Shown: positions 17,860 to 26,491, numbered from the stretch's first letter. The stretch is 64,000 nt of DNA from Alloyangia pacifica (GCF_900116195.1 NZ_FOZW01000001.1:310001-374000); one strand, 5' to 3'. Made by a program: numbers and translations. The notes: generated by a model from the letters alone, not told the origin.

Positions 17860-19454
17860 AGCGGCGCGCCTTCGTCCGACAGGATCATCTGCTGGATCGC
17901 GGCGCGGCGCGCCGTGTCCTCCAGCCCGACCCGGCGCAGCGTTGCCAGCGCGCCGGTGAGATCGTCGTGGTTGCCCTGCGCGCCGGATTTGAACAGGGCG
18001 ATGGCGCGCAGGATGGCCTCGCCAAGCTTGCCCTCGCGCAGCAGCGCCTCCAGCTCGGCGGGCACCGCGGCGTCGGGGCGCCAAGCATCGGTCACCGCCT
18101 GCGCGGCGGGGGTGAGCGGGGTCTCGGCGGGCAGCTCGCCCTGGGCCACGGCGTTGACCGCGCGGATCAGCCCGGTGCGCGCGGGCAGGCGGCGGGCGGC
18201 GGCCTCGTAGTCGGGCGAGAGCAGCGCCGCGCGCTGCGCCAGCGCCGCGGCGCGGCGGTCGAGGTCGAGCCCCTGCAGGCGCGGCGCGTAAAGTTCGGAG
18301 AAGGGAACCAGCAGCCCGGCGCTGCGCATTTGCGGCCAGGCGGCGAGCAGCGCGGGGCCGATCAGGTCGCTGCGGCCCGCGTTCAGCGCGGCCTCCAGCG
18401 CCTGCACCGCCTCGACGCGATCCCAGACGCCCCCCGAGGCGGCGGGCTCACGGTCGGTATAGATGCCGAGCAGGCGGTTCTCGGACAGGGTGCCGCGCCG
18501 GGCCAGCCGTTCGGCAGCGAGGATCTGCGCCCGCCAGCCGCTGTTGCCGGAAAGATCGGCGGCAGCGAACATGCGCGGCAGCGGCTGCGTGGGCAGCGCC
18601 TCGCCAATGGCCTCGAAGAGGTGGAACTCGAGTGGTGTCGGCCGGGCCGGCGGGTTGAGCGGCTCGGAGGCGTCGATCAGCTCGGGGTCGAGGAAGCGGG
18701 CGAGCAGCTCGGCATCGCGCGGGCCGATCTGCCCGAGCGCCTGGGCCGAGCCGTAGACGGTGACCGCATGCTCCCAGTTTTCGGTTCGCGCGTCGCAGTA
18801 GATGCGGGTCGCAAGGTCTTGGGAAAGGTGGGGTTTCTGGGATAGGGCGCGGCAGGCGGCCTCGTCGTCTCCGGCGATCAGAGACAGGTCGAGCCAGCGC
18901 GAGAAGATCTCCGGCCCGCTGTCGCCGCCGGCCTGTTCGACCAGCGCCAGCGCGGCGTCCACAGCGCCTTCCTCCATCAACCGGTCGATCCGTGCCACCA
19001 GCAGCGACGCGCTGCCCTCGGGGGCGTCGGCCTCGGCCAGCAGCAGGGTCAGAAACTGCGCCGAAAGCGCCGGAACCGCGGGGTCGACACGGGCGATCAG
19101 CGCCGCGAGCTGCGCAGCGTCGGAGCCGGACCAGAGGGTGCGCGGCAGGCCGGTCAGCGCGCTCGACAGCAGGCCCGCCGCCTCGGCGTTCGGCGCATCC
19201 AGCGGAGCGCTCTGCACGTTCGGTGTCTCGCCGGATGTTGCCACCGGCGGTTCGTCATGCAGGGGGCGCTGGCTGCGCGGCGCGTCGGGATGGGGCGTCT
19301 GCGTGGCGCCCGAGGGCCGGGGGTCGGGCAGGGGCAGGGCGGCGTTCACGCCGGGACCGCGCTTGAGCCAGTCTATGGCAGCAAGCGGGGCCTCGGCAGC
19401 GAGCACCGTCGGTGTGCCCAGGGCAAGGGCGCAAAGGAGAAGCCTAGTTCGCAT
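17856..19454 (-). CDS. Exported helical protein of unknown function in the xerD operon
   Basis: The 532-aa protein has a clear signal peptide (MRTRLLLCALALGTPTVLA, cleavage probably before AEAPL), a Pro/Ser-rich linker (about 35-90), then a long alpha-helical domain rich in Ala, Leu, Glu and Arg that resembles a repeat solenoid without a recognisable TPR consensus. I do not recognise a family. It overlaps the 49-aa membrane protein gene upstream by 11 bases and the xerD start by 4, so the three form one tight operon. A periplasmic role at division or in cell-envelope upkeep would fit the company of xerD, but that is only inference. ATG 19454 is preferred to the TTG codon directly before it. 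Confidence 0.8.
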   Translation of the reverse strand: MRTRLLLCALALGTPTVLAAEAPLAAIDWLKRGPGVNAALPLPDPRPSGATQTPHPDAPRSQRPLHDEPPVATSGETPNVQSAPLDAPNAEAAGLLSSALTGLPRTLWSGSDAAQLAALIARVDPAVPALSAQFLTLLLAEADAPEGSASLLVARIDRLMEEGAVDAALALVEQAGGDSGPEIFSRWLDLSLIAGDDEAACRALSQKPHLSQDLATRIYCDARTENWEHAVTVYGSAQALGQIGPRDAELLARFLDPELIDASEPLNPPARPTPLEFHLFEAIGEALPTQPLPRMFAAADLSGNSGWRAQILAAERLARRGTLSENRLLGIYTDREPAASGGVWDRVEAVQALEAALNAGRSDLIGPALLAAWPQMRSAGLLVPFSELYAPRLQGLDLDRRAAALAQRAALLSPDYEAAARRLPARTGLIRAVNAVAQGELPAETPLTPAAQAVTDAWRPDAAVPAELEALLREGKLGEAILRAIALFKSGAQGNHDDLTGALATLRRVGLEDTARRAAIQQMILSDEGAPL

Positions 19455-19593
19455 CAAGCTCCACGGGCTGCCGGATCTCCGTCTGGGGCGGCGAGAAGTC
19501 GGCGCCGAAATAGGGACCCACGTAGGCGTAGGCCACCAGCGCGATCGCTGCCAGAAGGAGAAGGATTAGAAGGGGTTTGAACAGTCGTCCCAT
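19444..19593 (-). CDS. 49-aa single-pass membrane microprotein
   Basis: This small gene encodes MGRLFKPLLILLLLAAIALV followed by a short polar tail ending in VELDAN. Residues 6-27 form one hydrophobic helix, with Arg3 and Lys6 on the N-terminal side, so the tail (about 22 residues, Pro-rich) is predicted to be periplasmic. It is the first gene of the minus-strand run with the exported 532-aa protein and xerD. Its stop codon lies 11 bases inside the next gene, a spacing typical of coupled translation. It is too short for routine gene calling, but its frame, operon position and hydrophobic profile support it. Function unknown. Confidence 0.7.
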   Translation of the reverse strand: MGRLFKPLLILLLLAAIALVAYAYVGPYFGADFSPPQTEIRQPVELDAN

Positions 19594-19687
19594 ATGCTCA
19601 GTCGTCCTGCCTCATGTTTTTTGTCACTTATACCTAGCCTTTTTGGCGGTGACAGGTCATTCACGGCCTCAGGAGGCAGAATTGGCG

Positions 19688-20263
19688 ATGCATGGCCGAG
19701 AAACAAGGGGATTGAACCCGAAGTTGAAAAAGACAGTTGTGCTAGTGGGCATGATGGGAGCAGGAAAATCGGCCGTCGGCCGGGCGCTCGCCTCTGCCCT
19801 GGACGTGCCGTTCCGCGATTCGGATACCGAGATCGAAACGGCGGCGAACATGACCATCGCCGAGATCTTCGCCCGTGACGGCGAGGCGTTCTTCCGGCGC
19901 AAGGAAACCCAGGTGATCGAGCGTCTGCTCGATTCCCGCCCGGCGGTCCTGTCGACCGGCGGTGGCGCCTATATGGCCGAGGAAAACCGCAGGATGATCA
20001 CCGAGAAGGGCGTCGCCGTCTGGCTCGATGCCGATCTCAGGGTGCTCTGGAGCCGGGTGCGCCACAGGGACTCGCGGCCGCTGCTGCAGACCTCCGATCC
20101 GCTGGCCACGCTCACCGAGATCTACGAGCGTCGCGTGCCGATCTACGCGCAGGCGGACCTTGCGGTGAAATCCGAGCAGGGGCTGTCGGTGGAAGGTATG
20201 GCCCGCAAGGTGATCGAGACATTGATGACACGACCCGACGTATTGGAGGAATGCGCCAGATGA
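19688..20263 (+). CDS. aroK: Shikimate kinase AroK
   Basis: AroK phosphorylates shikimate at the 3-hydroxyl in the chorismate pathway. The 191-aa protein has the P-loop VLVGMMGAGKSAVGRALA (about residues 19-36), the shikimate-binding FRDSDTEIE and the STGGGAYM segment with its Gly-Gly-Gly turn, then RRVPIYAQAD. ATG 19688 is annotated, but AGGAGG is spaced better (5 bases) for the in-frame TTG at 19682, which would add two residues. The stop overlaps the aroB start (ATGA), so the two are one coupled unit. Confidence 0.95.
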   Translation: MHGRETRGLNPKLKKTVVLVGMMGAGKSAVGRALASALDVPFRDSDTEIETAANMTIAEIFARDGEAFFRRKETQVIERLLDSRPAVLSTGGGAYMAEENRRMITEKGVAVWLDADLRVLWSRVRHRDSRPLLQTSDPLATLTEIYERRVPIYAQADLAVKSEQGLSVEGMARKVIETLMTRPDVLEECAR

Positions 20264-21390
20264 GCGAAGCGGTGCAGGCAGAAACGGTGCATGTGGACCT
20301 TGGTGCGCGGGCCTATGACGTGCGCATCGGCGGCGGGCTGTTGGCCCGCGCAGGGGCGGAGATCGCGCCGCTCCTCGGCGGGCGCAAGCGGGTGGTGGTG
20401 GTCAGCGACGAGACTGTCGCGGCCGCGCATCTGCCGGCGCTGAAGGACGGGCTGGCGGCGGTAGGCATCTCCTGCGAGGCGCTGACGCTCACCCCCGGCG
20501 AGGCGACCAAGTGCTGGCGCGAACTGGAGCGGGTGACCGAATGGCTGCTGGCGCAACGGGTCGAGCGGCGCGACGTGGTGATCGCGCTCGGCGGCGGGGT
20601 GATCGGCGATCTTGTCGGCTTTGCCGCTGCCATCTTGCGTCGCGGCGTGCGCTTCGTGCAGATCCCGACATCGCTCTTGGCGCAGGTCGACAGCTCGGTC
20701 GGCGGCAAGACCGGGATCAACTCGCCCGCGGGCAAGAACCTCATCGGTGCCTTCCACCAGCCCTCGCTGGTGCTGGCCGACATTGACGTTTTGCAGACGC
20801 TGCAGCCGCGTGACTTCCTCGCGGGCTACGGCGAGGTGGTGAAATACGGGCTGCTCGGCGACGCGAAGTTCTTCACCTGGCTCGAGGTCGGTGCCGAGGA
20901 CCTGCTGGCCCGCCGCCCGGCGGCGCTGGCCCATGCGGTCACCCGCTCGGTCGAGATGAAGGCCGAGATCGTGGTGCGCGACGAGACCGAGCAGGGCGAT
21001 CGCGCCTTGCTCAACCTCGGCCACACCTTCTGCCACGCGCTGGAGGCGGCGACGGGCTATTCGGATCGGCTGCTGCACGGCGAGGGCGTGGCAATCGGTT
21101 GCGCTCTGGCCTTCGAGCTGTCGGCCCGGCTCGGGCTTTGCCCGCAGGAGGACCCGTCGCGGCTCCGCGCACATCTCGCCGAGATGGGGATGAAGCGCGA
21201 CATTGCGGACATTCCCGGCGAGCTGCCCTCGGCCGAGGCGCTTTACGATCTGATGGGTCAGGACAAGAAGGTGCTCGACGGCGCCATCCGCTTCATCCTC
21301 GCCCATGGCATCGGTCGCGCTTTCGTCACCGCCGACGTGCCGCGCGAGGCGGTGCTCGGACTGCTGCGTGAGGGCCTGGCGGGCCGCTGA
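20260..21390 (+). CDS. aroB: 3-dehydroquinate synthase AroB
   Basis: AroB converts DAHP to 3-dehydroquinate with NAD and a divalent metal. The 376-aa protein shows ALGGGVIGDLVGFAAA (NAD-binding turn), PTSLLAQVDSSVGGKTGIN, the metal ligand region DFLAGYGEVVKYGLL, LLNLGHTFCHALEA and HGEGVAIG with metal-binding His residues. The start at 20260 has GGAGG 11 bases upstream and overlaps the aroK stop; ATG 20251 sits too close to that site. It completes an aroK-aroB pair divergent from the xerD operon. Confidence 0.97.
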   Translation: MSEAVQAETVHVDLGARAYDVRIGGGLLARAGAEIAPLLGGRKRVVVVSDETVAAAHLPALKDGLAAVGISCEALTLTPGEATKCWRELERVTEWLLAQRVERRDVVIALGGGVIGDLVGFAAAILRRGVRFVQIPTSLLAQVDSSVGGKTGINSPAGKNLIGAFHQPSLVLADIDVLQTLQPRDFLAGYGEVVKYGLLGDAKFFTWLEVGAEDLLARRPAALAHAVTRSVEMKAEIVVRDETEQGDRALLNLGHTFCHALEAATGYSDRLLHGEGVAIGCALAFELSARLGLCPQEDPSRLRAHLAEMGMKRDIADIPGELPSAEALYDLMGQDKKVLDGAIRFILAHGIGRAFVTADVPREAVLGLLREGLAGR

Positions 21391-22306
21391 AAGGCGGTCC
21401 GAGCGGGGCGCTGCGCGTCGTTTGGCGGCATCCGGAGGCGGCTGTTCCTGCGAGGTGGTGCGCTTTGGGCCCTGCAGTGGCCCCAGCGCGACGCATGCGG
21501 CTGCCGTGCAAGCAGCCGGCGGTGGCGCTTGCGGTCCGTGTTTTCTGGGGGCGGGCACGTCACGAGGGGTCAGCGGATCGCCGATACGCTTCCCGCGGTT
21601 TCTCGCACCGCGCCGCTGGCGCTGATCGGCGCCGGAACATCAAGGACCCGGCGCTCAGTTTTCTCTGCCGCGCGCCGTGGTCCTCATTCACGAGGTCAGC
21701 CTCGCCCCCCTTCGCAACCAAGTGGCAGAGGTTGCGCCTCATCGACGGCAGGTGTCCCCTGAAGGCTCGGCTTACCCGCCGCAGCGCGCTCTGATCGGGA
21801 GCGACGCCTGCGCTGCGAACTCGTGTTATGCGCCCGCCTGCCGGAGCGTGCGGCTGAAGTGTTTCCATCCTGTGCCCGCATGGCCGCGTTGCCGCAGGTC
21901 GGCCCGCAATCGCACCCAAGGGGCGACGACATCCGGCTCTTCGAGAACCTAAATGCCAGCGCGCCATGGCGGTTGACCCGCGGGCGGTGTGTTTGGAGCG
22001 CTTGGCTGAGCAGGCTCCTGGATCGTCCCCAAGATCACCTCGTGCCCGCTCCGAAAAAAGGGGGGCGACGGGCCCCGCTCCGGTGTCTCGTGGCTTCGAT
22101 GATGAATTTTAAGAAAGGGCGACACATTTCTACGCTTTGGGCGCAAGTTCGATGCCGCCAATCGATCAACAAGCACGTTGCAATACGATCACATATTTAG
22201 ATTCCAATTCATAGCTTACGCAGCGGATGGCATTCATCCTCGCTTGTTAACTTCAGCGTTAGAGCGCATTCCTGCGGCGTGAGTATATGTCAGAGGTGGC
22301 GCAGTA
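21391..22306. other. 916-bp gene-poor stretch after aroB
   Basis: Several short open frames overlap on both strands, but none has a domain, a good start and consistent codon use together. From about 22090 to 22306 the composition turns AT-richer than the flanks. It may be decayed sequence; I see no transposase, integrase or tRNA. Confidence 0.55.
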
Positions 22307-22582
22307 ATGGTGTTTGATTTGCAATCTGATATTCCGATAATTTCCGAAGAAAGCAGCGCGTCTGATTTGTTGGTGTACATTCGAATTCTCGAAGCGCGCC
22401 TCGAAATACACCTTGTGCCCGACGCAGGTTTATTGAGCGCGACCGGGATGCTGGCGGATGGTGCAGTGCGCTACGTTCCTGCTTCGCAAGCCGAGAGGGT
22501 CAGGAAGCTGCAATCGGGTATGGATGCGGTTTCTCTCAGGGAGGCCGAAATCGCGGCGCTCAGGGAGTTGGTGAACTCCTGA
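22307..22582 (+). CDS. Small protein of unknown function
   Basis: A 91-aa acidic protein starts at ATG 22307, after a GAGGTGG-like ribosome site about 10 bases upstream. It contains SSASDLLVYIRILEARLEIHL and a C-terminal amphipathic helix SLREAEIAALRELVNS. There is no signal peptide, transmembrane helix or family I recognise. Its base composition is less GC-rich than the flanking core genes, which fits horizontally acquired sequence. Moderate doubt remains that it is expressed. Confidence 0.45.
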   Translation: MVFDLQSDIPIISEESSASDLLVYIRILEARLEIHLVPDAGLLSATGMLADGAVRYVPASQAERVRKLQSGMDAVSLREAEIAALRELVNS

Positions 22583-23051
22583 GAGGGCGCGTCCCGCCTT
22601 CGCTTGGTCGAGGTGCCTGGGCCCAATGCCCTCAGCTTTGAGGTATGCTCTCTAAGCTCTATGTATTGCCACAATATTTTGACCCTGAGGCGTGGCGGAA
22701 ACCGCGTCGGGTCCGGGCTGCGGTCTGGCAGGCTGCGCAGCGCGTTGAATGGTCTGGTCCGGCGAACATTTGCCTTGGGCGTCGTTGAACGCCGCGTCGA
22801 TCCGTCTTGCGCTTTCGGCTGGGTTCGGAGGCGATTTGTCACCGCCGCCACGAAAATATCTAATAAATGGACGCCGAAATTCCGAAGGTTTCTCCTCAAT
22901 GAGAAATATCCGAAAGCATAGCTTACTCGACGTTATAGGCGTATGGGGTCTGGCGTTGCATGGACCAGGCCATTTCTTTGATATCTAGCTGCGCGCCGGG
23001 GTAGTTCATTCCCTGTTTTGTTTTGAGAAATCCACCACGGACAGATGAGCT
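22583..23051. other. Intergenic stretch before the GT25 pseudogene
   Basis: No supported gene. Open frames of about 100-140 codons on both strands lack domain resemblance and show mixed codon use. Parts (about 22640-22690 and 22850-22990) are AT-richer than the average of the window. Confidence 0.5.
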
Positions 23052-23672
23052 ATGCCCTTGCAGGACTGCATCATTCACAATAGAGAAAATCCGAAGTCCG
23101 TGGAATTGGCCGAGCGCTGCGAAGTCTCCCGTCGTGCGGTCGGGCAACCCGCAATGCGTGTGCAGGGTGTCGAAAAATCCACGGCGGCGCAAATGGCCGC
23201 GGCCGGTGGATTCTATTTCGGGTTCGATTGCGTGTAGAATCAGGCCGTGAGGTCGTTGCGGGAAAGCCAGATCGCTGTCTTTCTGGCGCATCGCGCGCTG
23301 TGGGAGACCTGTGACCAGCTGGATGAGCCAATCGTCATCTTCGAGCACGACGCGACGCTGCTTGCGCCGATCGGCCCGCCGCGCTTTCGCTACGTGCTGA
23401 ACCTGCAACGGACCTCATGGGACGATCCCGGGTTTCGCTATCACACGAAGATGCAGGCACTTGTTGATGCCAAGCGCAGCTACGGCAGCGCCAAGTACAT
23501 CTGCCTGCCCGGTGCGGCCGCTTACGCGATCACGCCCGAGGCGGCGCGGATATTGCTGCGAATCCGCTCGCTGCTCCCGGCGGACCTCTTTGTGAACAAG
23601 TATCTGCTGGAGATCGACGACGACCCGGCATTGCCCGCGACAGTCGGTCACGACTTCAGCCTGAACATATAG
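23052..23672 (+). pseudogene. GT25-type glycosyltransferase interrupted by an in-frame amber codon
   Basis: Reading one frame from ATG 23052 to the TAG at 23670-23672 gives 206 codons that are continuous except for a single TAG at 23235-23237 (codon 62). Upstream residues include NPKSVELAERC and GQPAMRVQGVEKSTAAQMAA. Downstream are QIAVFLAHRALWETCDQL, IVIFEHDATLL (the acidic metal-binding motif of GT25), LNLQRTSWDDP and CLPGAAAYAITPEAARILL. These match a lipopolysaccharide-type glycosyltransferase family 25 protein. Both halves stay in frame with no indel, so this is either a recent nonsense mutation or a stop that is sometimes read through. The C-terminus also looks short for the family. Confidence 0.75.
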
Positions 23673-23808
23673 GCCGGGCGGCTGGGGCGCGTGGGGCCCG
23701 GCCACTCGACGCCTTCGCCGATTTATTGCCAAGGGCGAGCCGCAATCTGCTTTCACAAAGCTCGCAGACCCACTAGGCATCGCTAGCTTCGCGAGTGAGG
23801 GACCTGTC

Positions 23809-24354
23809 ATGGCGCAAAAATCCACCATCTACAAAGTCGAGCTATCGGTGTCCGACATGGATCGGCACTACTACGAGACGCATAAGCTGACCGTCGCCAA
23901 GCATCCCTCGGAGACGGACGAGAGGTTGATGGTGCGGCTGCTGGCTTTTGCGCTGAACGCCGGCGAGCAGCTGGAGCTGACCAAGGGGCTCTCGACGGAT
24001 GACGAGCCGGACATCTGGCAGAAGAGCCTCAGCGGCGAGCTGGAGCTTTGGGTGGCCCTGGGCTTGCCGAGCGACAAGGTGGTGCGTCAGTCCTGTGGCA
24101 AGGCGGGCAAGGTGGTGGTCTATGCCTATGGCGGGACGCCCGCCGAAGTCTGGTGGGACAAGATCAGGGGCAGCGCCGCTCGTTTCGACAATCTTCAGGT
24201 CTTCAATATCCCGGAGCAGGCGTCCAGCGATCTGGCGGGGTTGGCCAGCCGCTCGATGAAGCTGCAGGTGAATATCCAGGACGGCGACGTCATGGTCGGG
24301 GTGGACGATCGTATCGTCTACGTGACCCCGGTCACCTGGAAGGATGTTTCCTGA
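23809..24354 (+). CDS. YaeQ family protein
   Basis: The 181-aa protein is a full-length YaeQ: STIYKVELSVSDMDRHYYETH at the N-terminus, HPSETDERLMVRLLAFAL, TDDEPDIWQKSLSGELELWVALGLP, VVVYAYGG and LQVNIQDGDVMV. The fold is PD-(D/E)XK nuclease-like, with the acidic and Lys positions embedded in the DEPD and ELWVALG region. The original report that YaeQ compensates for RfaH has been questioned, so the biological role is open. It stands alone, followed by a repeat-bearing gap. Confidence 0.93.
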   Translation: MAQKSTIYKVELSVSDMDRHYYETHKLTVAKHPSETDERLMVRLLAFALNAGEQLELTKGLSTDDEPDIWQKSLSGELELWVALGLPSDKVVRQSCGKAGKVVVYAYGGTPAEVWWDKIRGSAARFDNLQVFNIPEQASSDLAGLASRSMKLQVNIQDGDVMVGVDDRIVYVTPVTWKDVS

Positions 24355-24636
24355 AGGATCGCGTCCCGTGGTCCTGGCGGCCGCGATGAGACCCGGTGGG
24401 CCTCGGTGGGCTCCGGTGGGGCCGGGCCGGACCCAGAAGATCGGCCCGCCAGCGTTTGCCTCTGGCGGGCTCCACCCGATCCGGCGGGGGCGGCGCGCCG
24501 GAATCTGAGCCACACCTGAATGCCGGCGGGCAAGCGGCGTCGAGCCCGGCCGGGCGAGGGGCGGGCTCCCTCGAAAGCGCGTGGTGCGTCGCAACGATGG
24601 AGGAGCGCAACAAGCCATGAGCTCTGCGCGACTCCC

Positions 24637-24662
24637 TTGTTTCTTCTCTTTCCAAATACGCC
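24637..24662. repeat. Dispersed intergenic repeat, partial copy
   Basis: CTTCTCTTTCCAAATACGCC is the reverse complement of the right arm shared with the copies at 33450, 50319 and 52931. The GC-rich half is degenerate here. Confidence 0.65.
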
Positions 24663-24706
24663 TGTCCGGCCCTTCCACCGGCGCGGCGCTGGCGCAGGCG
24701 CGCATG

Positions 24707-24735
24707 AAAAAAGGCGCGAGGGAATGCCTCGCGCC
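24707..24735 (-). terminator. Terminator of the DUF1127 gene
   Basis: A 9-bp perfect stem (24713-24721 with 24727-24735) is followed on the minus strand by six T. It lies 31 bases past the stop. Confidence 0.9.
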
Positions 24736-24765
24736 CAGTGGAAGAGGTCCTGTCAGGTCCGGGGA

Positions 24766-24993
24766 TCAGCCCTGCCAGAACTTGCGGCGCGCCTCCCGCA
24801 GGGCGACGTGCCGTTCGAGCCCGACGTCACGCAGCAGGTGGTCGTCGAGGTCGGTCAGCGCACGGCGGGTGCGGCGACGCTCGGACCATTGCGCGGTCAC
24901 CACCGCCACGCGGAGCGCCAGCGCGGCAAACGGCGGCAGCGGTTTCTGCGCGTCGAGATAGGCGAGGTACGGGGCGTGGGCGGCATGTGCCAT
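24766..24993 (-). CDS. DUF1127 domain protein
   Basis: This is a 75-aa basic protein. Its C-terminal half carries the DUF1127 (YjiS-like) signature RRTRRALTDLDDHLLRDVGLERHVALREARRKFW. Small Arg-rich DUF1127 proteins are abundant in Alphaproteobacteria; in Agrobacterium some have been tied to phosphate and carbon metabolism and RNA turnover. The start at 24993 follows GGAG with a spacing of 8. It is divergent from the MocR-type regulator, with a shared 70-bp control region that holds palindromic sites. Confidence 0.9.
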   Translation of the reverse strand: MAHAAHAPYLAYLDAQKPLPPFAALALRVAVVTAQWSERRRTRRALTDLDDHLLRDVGLERHVALREARRKFWQG

Positions 24994-25009
24994 CGGTGTG
25001 TCTCCAGGT

Positions 25010-25023
25010 TTGTATCGGTACAA
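25010..25023. promoter_or_regulatory. Palindromic candidate operator between DUF1127 and the MocR gene
   Basis: TTGTATCGGTACAA is a 14-bp near-perfect palindrome 17 bases upstream of the DUF1127 start. A related inverted pair, TTGTCACCGATACAA at 25083-25097, lies just inside the MocR coding start, and a further GATACA occurs at 25048-25053. Confidence 0.5.
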
Positions 25024-25063
25024 TTATCTTGATCTCATGTTGAGATTGATACATTGTGCCCCA

Positions 25064-26491
25064 ATGACCGTCGAGCAAAACATTGTCACCGATACAATTT
25101 TCGACCTGTTCGAAAATCAGGCATCCGGACCGAAATATCGTGCCCTCGCAAGCGCTTTGCGTGATGGCATTACGCATGGGCAGCTTTCGGCGGGCACGCG
25201 ATTGCCACCGGTGCGCGAGCTCGGATGGCGGCTTGGCATGACGCCGGGCACCGTGGCGCGGGCTTATACAATCCTGACAGACGAGGGCGTGCTGGTGGCT
25301 GAGGTCGGCCGCGGCACCTTCGTGCGCGGCGAGGTGGAGAAAGCCGCGCCGCTGCTCATCGAGAGCGGCCCGCGCGAGGTCACGGAGTCCGGCGATCGCA
25401 TGGTCAGCCTGTTCACCGGTCGCATTCCGGATCTCGGGCAGGTTGCGCTGGTGCGCGAGGCGCTGGCGCGGATTTCTGCCCGCCCGGCTCCGGGGTTGAT
25501 GGATTATCCCACCAGCCGCGCTTTCGCCCCGGCCCGGCAGGTGGCGCTGGAGTGGTTGTCGGACGTGCCATTGGGACAGGTGCACCACGAGGATTTGGTG
25601 CTCAGCCACGGCGCGCAGAACGGCATCTCTCTGGTGATGCAGGCGGTGCTGCGGGGGCGGCGGCCGGTGGTGCTGGTGGAGGAGCTCTGCTACCCGGGCT
25701 TCCGCCGCGCCGCCGAGCTGCTGCGCGCCGAGCCGGTGCCCGTGCCGATGGATGAGCAGGGCATCCGCCCCGACGCGCTGCGCGAGCTTGCCCGCAAGCA
25801 CGAAGCGCAGCTGCTCTGCACCTCGCCGGCGCTGCACAATCCAACCACCATCGTCACCCCGCCAGAGCGGCGCCGCGAGATCGCCGAGGTGGCGCGCAAC
25901 TGCGGGCTGCACATCCTCGAGGACGACAGCACCTTCCTCGGGCAGGCGCGCTGCGAGACCTATCGCGCGATGCTGCCCGAGCAGGGCTGGTTCGTCTCGT
26001 CGATCTCCAAGACCCTGACACCGGGGCTGCGGGTGGGCTTTGCCATTGCCCCGCGGGCGCGGCGGGGCGATCTGCGGCGCGCGGCGGAATACGGTTTCTT
26101 CGGATTGGCGTTGCCGCTGGCGGACCTGGTGGCCGACCTTCTGGCGCGGCAGGAGACGAAGCAGATCGTCCGGGCCGTGCGCGAACGCAACGCGCTCTAC
26201 GTGCGCAGCACGGTGAATTTCCTCGGCGGGCACGAGCTGCGCTGGAGCGAGGAGGCGCCCTTCGTCTGGCTGCGGCTGCCGCCGGGTTGGCGGGCGGCGG
26301 CCTTCTGCATGGCGGCCGAGGCGCAGGGGGTGCAGGTGCGGGCGGCCGAGGAGTTCGCCCTGCGCGATGCCTTTGCCCCGCATGCGGTGCGCATCGGGAT
26401 GAACGGGCATGTGCCGCTGCCCGAATTCGAGCAGGCGATTCTGAGGCTGCGGCGACTGCTGGACGATCCGCCGGAGCAGATCCTCGTCTGA
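25064..26491 (+). CDS. MocR-type regulator (GntR HTH fused to aminotransferase fold)
   Basis: This 475-aa PLP-dependent transcription factor has an N-terminal GntR winged helix (about 10-80; YRALASALRDGITHG and LPPVRELGWRLGMTPGTVARAYTIL) and a fold-type-I aminotransferase domain (about 110-465) with LSHGAQNGISLVMQAVL and the Schiff-base Lys in SSISKTLTPGLRVGFAIAP. MocR proteins such as PdxR and GabR sense PLP adducts and often regulate themselves and a divergent gene. The divergent partner here is a DUF1127 gene, an unusual pairing. ATG 25064 is chosen as the domain boundary start. Confidence 0.93.
   Translation: MTVEQNIVTDTIFDLFENQASGPKYRALASALRDGITHGQLSAGTRLPPVRELGWRLGMTPGTVARAYTILTDEGVLVAEVGRGTFVRGEVEKAAPLLIESGPREVTESGDRMVSLFTGRIPDLGQVALVREALARISARPAPGLMDYPTSRAFAPARQVALEWLSDVPLGQVHHEDLVLSHGAQNGISLVMQAVLRGRRPVVLVEELCYPGFRRAAELLRAEPVPVPMDEQGIRPDALRELARKHEAQLLCTSPALHNPTTIVTPPERRREIAEVARNCGLHILEDDSTFLGQARCETYRAMLPEQGWFVSSISKTLTPGLRVGFAIAPRARRGDLRRAAEYGFFGLALPLADLVADLLARQETKQIVRAVRERNALYVRSTVNFLGGHELRWSEEAPFVWLRLPPGWRAAAFCMAAEAQGVQVRAAEEFALRDAFAPHAVRIGMNGHVPLPEFEQAILRLRRLLDDPPEQILV

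Larger units (their letters stand above)
24355..24765. other. Convergent intergenic region after yaeQ
   Basis: It contains GC-rich sequence with no supported gene, a partial copy of the dispersed repeat (24637-24662) and the terminator of the DUF1127 gene (24707-24735). Confidence 0.6.

Noticed and set aside
22471-22899. 143-codon minus frame between the small ORF and the GT25 pseudogene
   Set aside because: It overlaps the better-supported 22307-22582 ORF, has no domain, and composition looks random.
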